From contig NC_039362.1 in the NCBI RefSeq assembly GCF_003573695.1, positions 5,990,088-6,054,087 of the forward strand: 64,000 nucleotides of DNA, read 5' to 3'. Both the position numbers and the translations under genes were made by a program. Positions 44,801 to 53,770 of the stretch are shown in pieces (position 1 is the stretch's first letter; every line of letters begins with the position of its first letter). Source of the DNA: Papaver somniferum (Eukaryota > Streptophyta > Magnoliopsida > Ranunculales > Papaveraceae). Below the pieces are notes generated by a model. The model saw nothing but the letters and a program-made list of their open reading frames with translations, was not told where the DNA came from and searched no databases.

Positions 44801-45872
44801 CCCTAGGGCCTGGTACACTCGCATTGAAGGCTATTTCTCAAGAGAGGGCTTTGAGAAGTGTTATTGTGAGCACACCCTGTTTGTGAAGCGGAATGGAGCA
44901 GAGATCTTGATAGTAAGCCTGTACGTTGATGATCTGATATACACTGGTAACTCAGCCACATTACGTGAAAGGTTCAAGGCGTCGATGATGGAGGAGTTCT
45001 CAATGACAGACCTTGGAAGAATGAGATACTTCCTAGGAGTTGAGGTGATTCAAGATCAAGAAGGAATCTTCATCAATCAACACAAACATGCTTTGGATGT
45101 CTTAAAAAGATTTGGAATGGAGAGCTGTAATCCAGTGATGAATCCAATTGTTCCAGGACAGAAACTATCTAAGGAAGGTGAAGGTGCTGCAGTTGATCCA
45201 ACATTGTTCAAGCAGCTCATTGGGAGTCTCAGGTACCTCACTGTTACCAGACCTGACTTAACCTTTTCAGTAAATCTTGTGAGTAGATACATTGAAGAAC
45301 CGAAGGAGATACATATGTTGGCGGCTAAGCGAATCCTGAGGTATGTGCAAGGCACAAGTGAGTATGGAATTCAGTACAAGAAAGGAGGAGAAGATAAACT
45401 GATTGGCTATACAGACAGTGATTATGCGGGAGATGTAGACGATAGAAGAAGCACATCTGGCTATGTCTTCATGCTGAGTGGCGGAGCTGTCTCGTGGGCG
45501 TCAAAGAAACAGCCCATAGTAACCTTGTCAACAACTGAGGCTGAGTTTGTGGCTGCTGCGTATGGAGCTTGTCAGGGAGTATGGCTCAGGAACATTTTAG
45601 AAGAGATTGGAGTTAAACAAGCTGAAGGGACTGTAATGTTCTGTGACAACAGCTCAACCATCAAGCTGTCAAAGAACCTGGTGCTACATGGAAGGAGCAA
45701 GCATATACATGTCAGGTATCACTTCCTACGCGAGCTAGTGAATGATGGGATTATTCAACTTGAGTATTGTCCGACATTGGAGCAGCTCTCGGATTTCATG
45801 ACCAAAGCAGTAAAACGAGACACATTTGAGAAACAAAGGAAGAGCCTGGGAATTGAAACTAAAGAAGGTTAA
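41835..45872 (+). CDS. Copia gag-pol polyprotein, intact, 1,345 aa
   Basis: The frame is open from 41763, but that Met is inside the LTR. The ATG at 41835, after the primer site, is the likely start. In order: gag (PKFDGDYEYWAMLMENLL near residue 12; UBN2-type), zinc knuckle CYKCHKKGHYKFEC (about 251), protease with DSG (WFLDSGCSNHMCG, about 299), pre-integrase LWHKRLGHLS, integrase with HTDICGP (about 500), RSDRGGEYNS and HQNGIAERKNRTV, RT with the FQLDVKSAFLHG block and YVDDLIYTG (about 1030), and RNase H with GYTDSDYAGD (about 1190), STTEAEF and KHIHVRYHFLRE. All catalytic motifs are present. Its length is normal for Copia. Two near-identical short repeats (EYV-VAHPED) occur in the integrase-RT linker. 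Confidence 0.96.
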   Translation: MGDRDSLLSIPKFDGDYEYWAMLMENLLKSKEWWDLIETGIIRPERNVILTGVQRTELAEATLKDLKVKNYLFASIDKSILKTIMKKDTAKDLWDSMKQKYQGNQRVQSAQLQRLRRNFEVLEMKEGEAIADYFSRVMLVVNDMRNLGEEMTDSKVVEKILRTLVERFTYVVCAIEESNDIKDLTVDGLQSSLMVHEQKLIRHVGEEHALKIEGRWKSDGGRGQGSSNMRGRGGYQGRGRGRSNFNKESIECYKCHKKGHYKFECPDWDKNANYAELEEDVLLMAHVETVQEEEEHIWFLDSGCSNHMCGNRSWFGDFDSSFHTNVKLGDDRRMKVEGRGRLSLRIDGVAQTITSVYFVPGLKNNLLSVGQLQQKGLRIIIENDVCEIWHKQQMRLLMHSTMSKNRMFIIVAKMKQIDDEVKCLQVTERKTEELWHKRLGHLSHKGMQELAEKNMVLGIPSLKISGEKNLCDTCMKGKQNRENIPKKSLWKSDRVLQLIHTDICGPITPVSSSGKRYMINFIDDYSRKCWSYFLVEKSEALQTFKEFKAAVERELGQALVCLRSDRGGEYNSKEFETYCKEKGIKRQLTTAYTPHQNGIAERKNRTVMNMTRCMLVGMSVPRKFWAEAAQYAVHILNRSPSNALGDVTPEERWSGHKPSVAHIRTFGCIVYAMVPYERRTKLDEKGIKCILLGVSKESKGYRLYNPETQKVIISKDVKFDEDHGWEWEENQQENGYVWEKLMTESDDEEGETKATPPEEEVNTETEVSDTLRQEEESEPELGDTSGTAQRDSSRRRKQVPVWMKDYVGLFVEEDEEEYVMVAHPEDEYVIVAHPEDPESFREAVQDKRWREAMETEIKSIEENDTWELVELPMGAKVIGVKWIFKTKYNEKGEVDKLKARLVAKGYHQRQGIDFHEVFAPVARWDTIRVILAIAARRGWEMFQLDVKSAFLHGELSEDVYVDQPEGFKDQQDTRKVFKLRKALYGLKQAPRAWYTRIEGYFSREGFEKCYCEHTLFVKRNGAEILIVSLYVDDLIYTGNSATLRERFKASMMEEFSMTDLGRMRYFLGVEVIQDQEGIFINQHKHALDVLKRFGMESCNPVMNPIVPGQKLSKEGEGAAVDPTLFKQLIGSLRYLTVTRPDLTFSVNLVSRYIEEPKEIHMLAAKRILRYVQGTSEYGIQYKKGGEDKLIGYTDSDYAGDVDDRRSTSGYVFMLSGGAVSWASKKQPIVTLSTTEAEFVAAAYGACQGVWLRNILEEIGVKQAEGTVMFCDNSSTIKLSKNLVLHGRSKHIHVRYHFLRELVNDGIIQLEYCPTLEQLSDFMTKAVKRDTFEKQRKSLGIETKEG

Positions 45873-45896
45873 ACTGGAAGGGAGGAGTTCCAGTTT

Positions 45897-45907
45897 AGGG
45901 GAAGAAA
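45897..45907 (+). other. Polypurine tract of the Copia element
   Basis: AGGGGAAGAAA stands immediately before the 3' LTR, where plus-strand DNA synthesis is primed. Another purine-rich run, GGAAGGGAGGAG, lies about 20 bp upstream. Confidence 0.8.
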
Positions 45908-46156
45908 TGAAGAATAAAACGGCTATGCATGAGAGGCAAGTCATCGAGTTAGATATAGTTTGTTGAAGCTTTCTTATCTTTAGGAGATTGAATAAGTCAT
46001 TAGACTGAGTCAGTTTGTTGGCATCATTTTAGGAGTCAGTTTCGTTTGTGTTAGTTGTGCTTTCATGATCTATTTAAATGATCATTGTACGTCAGTTCAA
46101 TAAGATATAAGAAATCTTCAGTACAGACTAGTGATCTTGTCTCTGATATACCAACA
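45908..46156 (+). repeat. 3' LTR of the Copia element
   Basis: It is a 249-bp copy of the 5' LTR with no visible difference and is followed by the TSD TTATT. Confidence 0.95.
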
Positions 46157-46499
46157 TTATTTAACTCTTCATTTCTTGACAACAATTCTTAAACTTGCAT
46201 GCTGGCCCTCGCGTGCTTATTACAAATATAATTCTTTGTGTGCTTTAACCTATCTCTGGCTGTGTAGATGCTTAGTGGTGCTACACATGAATTGTTAGCT
46301 TGGAAGCCAAAATTGGTTTCACCATCTCTCTCTGGTACTGTGTGACGTAGAGTCATTTTCGGTGATTTTAGCCGCAAACGCCATTTAAGCTGCAAGTTAG
46401 ACGTTTATTCTCCGGATGATCGAATTCACTAGTATTTTCTTCAAAAACACTAAAATAGTACTGTTAGCCAAAATGTTGAGTCATAGCTAATATAAATAT

Positions 46500-48060
46500 G
46501 GTATAAAATGTAACACTTACGTGTTTATCAAGCTGTTTGAAGGTGTCAATGGAGTTGGGAGATAGGTTGTCAAACCATGCCATCGTAGATAATTTTAGAC
46601 TTGCCGGAAAATTTTGACTCCCAATGCGCCATTGCACGCAAATAGTACCTCAAGTGAGTTGTAGGATCTCCGCTCCCGTCATAAAAGTTGAAGGTTGGTA
46701 GTGGGCACTGTGGTGGGGTTGGTGATGCCATGATGTAATGGGCAGGGACGGAGGCACACGGAGATAAATGGGTCTCTAGACCCACTTATTTTTTAAATCT
46801 AGTAAATATTTGTTGGTTTTTAGGAAATTTTGGTGGATTGTGTGGTCAAATACAATGGTATAATTGATATTTTTATCCATCAAGGGGTCAAATAAGTAAA
46901 ATTTTGGGAAGAAATCTATATGACACCGTCTATATTTATCTCTGGCTCCGTCACTGGTGGTGGTGAATAGGGTGGTCCGGCTTCGCGAATGATAATTGAT
47001 CCCCTCCCCCTTGTTTGGACTTCAAGCAGTTGAGTTCTTCCCTTAACATTTCCATTTGGTCGAACATTTCTTCCATTCGGGTGTTCGAGGGGAAGTCGGA
47101 TCTGGCCCGTTGGTAAGATGGGTCCTCATGATTATCGAAGTCGTCGTCGAGTTGCCTCCGAGTTCGAAGCGGTGTGGGGATGATAACCAGGTCTCTGCGA
47201 TCATTCCTCGTCTTCCTTTGATCAGCGACTTTGGATGCTCCTTCTTGACCAGGACGTCGAGGTCGTGATCCTTCAGCGTCGTTTTTGACCATCTCCTTTC
47301 ACGTTTGATTTTCCTGAGTGAGCATTGTAGGGCGTCTAGATATTCTTTCTGGTTCTAGAGTGCTTCCTTGAGCATCGCCGCCATTTGTATGGTCTCACTG
47401 GATTGGAATGGAATTGCATCTTGACGCTCAACTCCTGTCGTTTCCAGGGCCGTAACCCCCGCTTCTGCTGCTGCTTCTTCGCGGCCTTCTGGGTGGCGGT
47501 TTCTGCTGTTGCGATAGCTGCTTCGATCGGATCTCCTCGCGTATTGCCGTTAATGACGGTTTTGATACGGGGTGTAGGAGGATCCCTTGTTAGATTGATT
47601 TGTGTTGGAATATTTTCCCCAACTACTCAAGGGCGTGGTAGTCGTTCTTCGATGACTAGTTCTAGATTTGCGGTCTTTGGGGTTAACGTTGTGGGTGGGT
47701 TAGTCTCCCCCGTTTTATCTACGTTGGTTAGCGCCATTGATGCTTTTGGTGCCATTATCGCTTTTGCTGCTTTATCTGCTATCACCTTAGTCGCGAAAGC
47801 CTTAGCCATTGCTGCTTTTGCGGCTGGTGCTCTTGCTTCTCTTTCCTGGATGGCTTTTTCTTTAGTCGCCTTATCGTCTACCACTTTGTCTGCTTCGGCT
47901 TTCTCTCTTGCGACCCTCTCGGAGGTTTCGCTTTGATCGTCAGCAGCTTTTGGTTGATTTTCGATGAAGCCCTCGTATTGCGCTTCGATCCCTGAGTTTT
48001 TCGTAAGATGAGAAATATGAAAAGCATAATGTGATGCCATATTTGGCCCACTACTCAAAA
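46500..48060 (-). pseudogene. Tat gag remnant, minus strand
   Basis: Minus-strand frames 48058-47627 (Ala/Lys/Glu-rich N-terminal region), 47292-46951 (REELNCLKSK, charged) and 46785-46570 read in order as a Tat-type gag. The last contains LPTFNFYDGSGDPTTHLRYY, the capsid start motif, followed in another frame by AWFDNLSPNSIDTFKQLDKH near 46570-46505. A small hAT MITE splits the second and third frames. Downstream pol is missing. The plus-strand 183-codon frame 47385-47936 (Ala/Ser/Val-rich) is the mirror of this coding sequence. Confidence 0.8.
46743..46956. mobile_element. hAT-like MITE, about 214 bp, in the Tat gag
   Basis: The left end CAGGGACGGAGGCA and the right end read inward CAGTGACGGAGCCAGAGATA form an imperfect TIR of the CAGGGGCGGAGCCAG type common among plant hAT MITEs. 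The 8-bp flanks (GTAATGGG and GTGGTGGT) agree at only 5 positions, so the TSD is eroded or the borders are a few bases off. Gag coding sequence is found on both sides. Confidence 0.7.
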
Positions 48061-48559
48061 TTCAAAAACTTTTGGCAGTTGGTCAACTGGATCTAGGGTT
48101 TGGGTTTTACGATAAACCAAGTGATGTCTGTCTTTCCCAGACGTGTAATATGATCTATAAGATTATCACCCGAGGAGCTTCCTTCGTGGCTCTCCGAGCT
48201 GTTTTGATCATGATACCGGTAAGTTACTATAAGGTAATACCAGCACCCTTTCAATCGGGTCAGGTCTGATATTTCTATCATGAAAACAAAAGGCTTTTTG
48301 GTCTTTGCCTCAAGCATGAGAATGCCATGAAGAGAAACCTCGTAATGTGATCAGGTATTATCCAATTTTTGATGTTATTTGCTTAACACAATGGGTCACT
48401 TATTCGAAGGTGTTCATGACTGCTATGGAGTAACACCCATCCCTTCGAATCCCAACAGATCTGGCATTTCTATCATGAAATCATTGAAAAATGCAAAGAA
48501 AGTAAAAAAAAATTGAGAAAAGGTTTTAAAGGGAAGATAATCTTTTACCGATAACCCTC

Positions 48560-48975
48560 CGTGTTTCTAGTGCCAAACTGTAACGGTTAAAAGCCCATGG
48601 TAATGGATCTAACCGGGTTCGCAGTACGCATCATCGAAATCGACATTGAGGATTATACAACCTATGTAATCGATTTCTACTTAGACATACCATCATGTTC
48701 ATAATAAAGGTGCAGGAATTGTAAGTGTAAATGACACAGAGGAAATAATTACGTAGTTCAGCCGTAGCCGACATCCACGGGGTAAATGAGTTTGAGTTCT
48801 TATTATATGTGTTTGAGTGTTACAAAGTTCGATGAACTGAAGAGTAAGAAGGAAAATACAAGTAATGGATACCTCCTTCTCTCTAAGCCTAGCTCCCCTC
48901 TCCTAAAAAACCAACCCCTTCTCACTCATCTGTCATGGTCCCACCAGTTTCTTCTCTAGTCGTCTATCGCCTCCT
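48560..48975 (-). repeat. LTR and primer site of the minus-strand Tat remnant
   Basis: On the minus strand the LTR ends CCGTTACA (48579) and is followed by GTTTGGCACTAGAAACA, a typical Tat leader/primer junction. Upstream, the phrase 'CCGTGGATGTCGGCTACGGC' (around 48770) is of the kind found in U5 of such LTRs. The outer border, near 48970, abuts the receptor-kinase pseudogene and could not be fixed exactly. Confidence 0.6.
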
Positions 48976-50558
48976 CGAGATATCATTGTCCCAGTAAATT
49001 GTTCTTGTTCTGGAGGGTTCTTTCTGGCTACTTTCACTTACACTTCTTCTAGCTCTGACAATTTTGCTACGGTTGCCTGCAATGTTTTCGAAGGATTGCT
49101 GAAGCTGCCTGTTCTTATAAAGCAGAACCCAGGTTTTAATGTTATATCTAATGGTGTCGAAGTCACGGTACCTGTAAGATGTGCATGCCCTGATGAAATT
49201 GACAAAAAACATGGTGTCAAGTATCTTGTTACGTATCCGATAATACAATATGATAACACATCATTCATAGCTAAGAAATTTGGTGTACCTGAAGAGAAAA
49301 TCTTAGCTGCTAATAACCTAGACCCATTGACAACAAACTTTCCTAAGACTGTACTGATCATTCCCATCAATGGAATCCCGGTTTTGAATCTGGGAATTAG
49401 TCCTTCGCCAGATACAGATCCTTTTCCTGCGTCTGCAATTCCTTTGCAGAAACTTCTTCATACAAGTAGACTAAACAATAGGAACTTGTATACACTACTT
49501 TCAGTGGGTGTCTTAACCACGGCGTTATTACTTATTGCAGCTCTTATGATTTATATTAGTGTCGGTAACAGGTGGAATCCTCTTAGCTTTTATCCGTTGT
49601 CTTCTAGAAGCTCAGAATTGTCGAGTTTCTCACATGATTTCCTTGATGGCATATCCAAGCTAAAGCTTCCTTGTACAATTTCAGTTTGGATGACTTAAGA
49701 ATTGCTACTGGGGGTTTCTGCGAAGATGCAGTGATTGGTCGATCTGTATATCGAGGAAGTATTGGAGATACACATGTAGCAATTGAACAGATGGATTCAG
49801 AAGAAGAAACACACAGAGTTATTGATATATTAACAAAAATCAATCATTTAAACATTGTCAGACTAGAAGGTTTCTCTCATGAGACTACACCATATCTTGT
49901 GTTCGAGTATGCGGATAATGGATGCTTAAGGGATTGTCTGTCAAGCACAAAGATAGCTAAGGAGCTTACATGGGAAAAGAGAATGCACATCTTATCAGAT
50001 GTTGCAGTAGGCCTTCACTACATTCACCACTACATAAACCCACCACATCTTCATAGAAATGTCACTAGTAAGAACGTGTTACTAACGACGGACTGGAGAG
50101 CAAAGATCTCCGGATTCAAATTGGCGAAACCTATTACTAGGAGTGAAGACATGAAACAAAATGACACCTATCATGAATCTCTAATAATGGGTAAAATGGG
50201 TTACTTAGCACCTGAGTACCTTCATTTTGGGTTGGTTCCACTTAAGCTATGTCTTTGCGTTTGGAATTATTTTGCTTGAACTAATTTCAGCTAAAGAAGC
50301 TCTCGTGGATGGTTGTCTGTTGAAGGACTCTATTGATTTTTTGTCTGACGATGTTCTTGAAGACACTTCAGGTTGTGTCGAGAAGCTAAAGGAATTCATG
50401 GATCCTACTTTGGAAGGAAACTACCCAATAGGTGATGCGTTGTGTTTAGCTCTATTGGCAAAGGGTTGTGTAGAAGAGGATCTCACCATAGACCCACCAT
50501 GAATGATGTATTGAAAGCTCTTTCTAGAATTGTTCTTCTTCCTTCTTGTCTTACTTGA
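48976..50558 (+). pseudogene. LysM receptor-like (pseudo)kinase, LYK4/LYK5-like, broken
   Basis: Plants use such proteins at the cell surface as chitin co-receptors. It begins mid-ectodomain with IVPVNCSCSGGFF; the signal peptide and first LysM are lost. VTVPVRCACPD...GVKYLVTYPI and KKFGVPEEKILAANNL are the later LysM units. A membrane span (LLSVGVLTTALLLIAALMIYI) follows, then the kinase region (YNFSLDDLRIATGGF...PEYLHFGLV...FAFGIILLELISAKE). The glycine loop, HRD (here HLHRN) and DFG (SGF) are not canonical, but LYK4/5 kinases are naturally inactive. Frameshifts near 49665, 50235 and 50490 and the missing start make it a pseudogene. The last shifted frame reads RPTMNDVLKALSRIVL to a stop at 50558. 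No introns, as usual for LYK4/5. Confidence 0.88.
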
Positions 50559-50829
50559 TTAACCTGAATGTATCTGTTGGGGATACAAAGATAATTGGAC
50601 TATAAGTATTGAGTGACGTCTATGGATAACCAACTCTTGAATGCTATGTTCTGTTCTAGTGTTTGCTACTACCCAACTCCCTATGGATGGTAATCAAGTC
50701 ACTCGCCCATAATATATATATAGATTTGTACAGTATGAAAAAGAAATAGAATGGATGAAACTTCACTTTATTGAAAAGAAAGCATTTATAGCAGTAACTA
50801 TCTGTAAGTAAAATCTTTTTTTTTTCCGG
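50559..50829. other. Spacer between two tail-to-tail pseudogenes
   Basis: 271 bp of AT-rich sequence separates the stop of the LYK-like pseudogene (plus) from the end of the glycosidase pseudogene (minus). No terminator or gene can be pointed to beyond this geometry. Confidence 0.5.
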
Positions 50830-52377
50830 TCATTGCAACCAGTTATAGTTGAGGACACATAGTGCGCAACCATGTTCATTTATGCTCATTGAGATTGTTT
50901 CTTCTTTTGCTATTCCGAAGTGTTTTTTACTCCATATTTCTCTGTACTTGCATGAAGCTTTACTAAACTTCCTCTGAGGAAAAAAAAGTGCAGTCAGTTT
51001 TGATATGTTTGCAGAAACGGTTTTCTTTTCCGGGTTTAGGTTGAAAAAAGAGAGAGAGATTTCTCCTGCAAAAGGATTTTTTTTTGTATAAGGGACTCCA
51101 CAAGGAAAAAGAAACAAGTTGCACTGAAATCACCCTAACAGGACCAGAAAGAATAAAATAAAAGAGTGGATGTGGGAATGTAGTATGCCCTATCTGACGC
51201 TATGGATCAATGACAAATTCTATTAACATGCATTATTCCTATAATCTAACAGAAACAACGCTGTGATTGTCTAACCTCTTCTTCCTTTAGCAACCCAAGA
51301 GCAAATTCCTCTGGAGTAAACGTTTGCAGCTGCTTCAATGAACATTTGCTTGTCAAAAACAGTTGGCTTCTATCTGATGTTAATACAATAGCATTATGTT
51401 TTAAGTACATGGAAAACTTATAAGGTGTCACCTTTTACTTTCTTCAGTGTTGCACATAGACCAGAATAACTGTTTACTAGGGAGCCGTTATTGCTTAACT
51501 CCCACATCTGTTACCAATAGGGATTTTAAATTGTTATGTAATTCCCAAGGGGGGAAAAGAAGATAAGTTCATGTAGTAGGGGAGATTGCAACTACCTCAG
51601 AAGATTTATTCGCGTCAACTGTGTCTGATAATGTATCAATATTACTTACTAAGCTTGAGCAAATATTTGGAAATACACAGGTAACATAGCTTTAACATGT
51701 TGACCAAATGAAGAGGCAATTTACCTGGTTTGCATTCCATTTGCAAGGGGAAAATGAACTACTATGCATCTTCTGAGAAGTAAGCTTCCTACTTGGAGAT
51801 GCCTCCAAGCATAAGTCCTCTTTATCTGTTGATAATAAATGAGCTCTCCCTTTATCCTGTTGTCCGTATACCATATCTTCATTGCTGCACTAGCAATACC
51901 CAGTAACTTTAACAGCAGGAACCAACCAGAGAGTGTGTGTGTGTAAGCATTATGCGATATCAGAGAAAGAATCCATACGTTGTCAAGACTGGTTTCTCTT
52001 GTACAAGCAAAATGGTGGTTTATACTTGCTTCCTGTGTTATTCTTCCAGCAAACACGGTCAGACCCCTGATCAGGAGATTCGATGACCCAACCATTTGTC
52101 TTATCATCCTTGCAGCTAGTGAGACCCATAACATGGTTATCTAGTGTTCTCTCTTCCTTTACATTTCTAGATTTCCTTGTTAAGGACCATGTCTGGCTCG
52201 TTAAATGTAAGGATACTGAGAGTACCAATGGGGAATTTGTAAATAGGCAACAAATAAGTTTGCTCGTAAGGATTAATATTCAGAAGTGGATTGCATACCT
52301 GCACGTTGATTGTGCTAAACGAATGAATTTATTTCGAGCAAGGTGGGTTCAGGGATGAGATCATATGTGGTTTTATC

Positions 52378-52862
52378 TAGGGGGTGCACATACCCTATCC
52401 ATACCCGACATTTCTACTCTACCGGTCCTGATTTAACCGTATTCTATCCTACCCGTCGTTTGATGGCTAGGGTGACGGGTAAAGGTTTTTTATTAGGGGT
52501 GCACATACCCTACCCATACCCGACAACCCTACCCTACCCGCCAGTTTTTTAACCGTATTCTACCCTATCCACTATTTGGCGGGTAGGGTGGCGGGTAAAG
52601 ATTTTCTTAACCGCCAGTAAACGGGTAGGGTGGCGGGTATAGGCACATATCCTACCCACCCTACCTAGGAGTGCACATACCCTACCCATACCCGCCAACC
52701 CTACCCTACCCGCCAGTTTTTTAACCGTATCCTACCCTATCCATTATTTGACGGGTAGGGTGGCGGATAAAGATCTTCTTAACCGCCAGTAAACGGGTAG
52801 GGTGGCGGGTATAGGCCATATCCTACCCACCCTATCCGTTGTGCAACCCTATTTTTTATCCA
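52378..52862. repeat. Cluster of hAT-type terminal sequences, three tandem starts
   Basis: The phrase TAGG(G)GGTGCACATACCCTA or a close variant begins at about 52378, 52494 and 52673. Each is followed by long runs of 'CCTACCC' and 'GGGTAGGGTGGCGGGTA'. This composition is typical of the ends of hAT elements with TAGGGGTGTGCA-type TIRs. Units 2 and 3 are near copies of each other (about 180 bp). No clean TSD was found. It interrupts the glycosidase pseudogene. Confidence 0.75.
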
Positions 52863-53770
52863 TTGTTTGATGGATAGGATAACGGGTAAAGCTCGAAATT
52901 ATCTAATCCTACCCACCTATTTATATAACAGCTTATAATAGTCGTTGATCTTTCTCTTATTGATCATCTCTGCCGTTGGTTTTTATTAATCAACTCAACC
53001 TAGAAACTAAAATCATTTTCGTTTTCCTCTTCGTACTTTTCCTCACTACACAGATACCTCTGAGAACCCTAGTTTGAAAATCCAGTTTGTTTCTCAATAA
53101 TTAGAAATCAAAGTTAGAAATCGAAGAGGAACCTCTCTCTTACATCAAAGATCGAAACTCACTGTCACAAATCATTCATCGTCCTAACGGAAATCAAAAC
53201 GTATGTATCAGTAGAAATCTAAAGTAACCATTTCCATCCAGTATCTTTTTTACCTCCAAACACAAGAGTTTCAGGCTTGCAGCTAAATTTAAGCTATGGG
53301 GTTTGTCAACTTTGGGTGCGAGAGGTAAGGATCTCCCTTAGTGATTTTGTTTTTAAAAATTTCTTCTGCCCTTAATTCAATTGGTTAGTTATTTGATCAA
53401 GGTGTTGTAGATTGATTTCATTTTTTCAATTTATATAATTTGTGTAGGTCGTAATTACCACAATGATTGCATGTTTTCTTAATTTGTTTTAGGGAAATTA
53501 AATTAGGGTTCCTTATTTTTACATGAATTAAATTACCTGTTTACAATGTCTATCTGGTTCTAGTAATTTTCTGCTTTGCAACCTGGTAATTCACACCTTT
53601 TTGGCGTTATTTCACATGCCTACCGGAGAAACTTAGTTCTGAAGTTGTTCTTTGGATTAAGGGAAGTTGTATTTTGCAATATTTGTTGGATTGACTGTTT
53701 TCTTCCCTCTTTTGCATTGTTGTATTCTTTTTGATTCATCAATAGGCAATCCCATTTCATAGACCACAAA
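52863..53770. other. Inserted sequence of unknown origin within the glycosidase pseudogene
   Basis: No coding frame is supported. The part 52920-53330 resembles a plant gene leader (AACCCTAG, CT-rich, followed by a GTAAGG after an ATG-poor stretch), as may be captured by a hAT element. It lies between the terminal-repeat cluster and the resumption of glycosidase exon sequence near 53770, so it may be the body of the same insertion. Confidence 0.4.

Larger units (their letters stand above)
41540..46156 (+). mobile_element. Young, complete Ty1/Copia retrotransposon, 4,617 bp, TSD TTATT
   Basis: Two 249-bp LTRs (41540-41788 and 45908-46156) read TGAAGAATAAAA...ATACCAACA and show no difference that I can see. 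TTATT flanks both ends (41535-41539 and 46157-46161). The primer site TGGTATCAGAGCC (initiator-Met tRNA type) follows the 5' LTR after two bases. A purine tract AGGGGAAGAAA (45897-45907) precedes the 3' LTR. The single polyprotein frame is uninterrupted. All parts needed for autonomous transposition are present. Confidence 0.97.

Noticed and set aside
47385..47936. A 183-codon Ala/Ser/Val-rich membrane-like protein on the plus strand
   Set aside because: It is the complement of the Ala/Lys-rich N-terminal gag frame on the minus strand and has no motif of its own.
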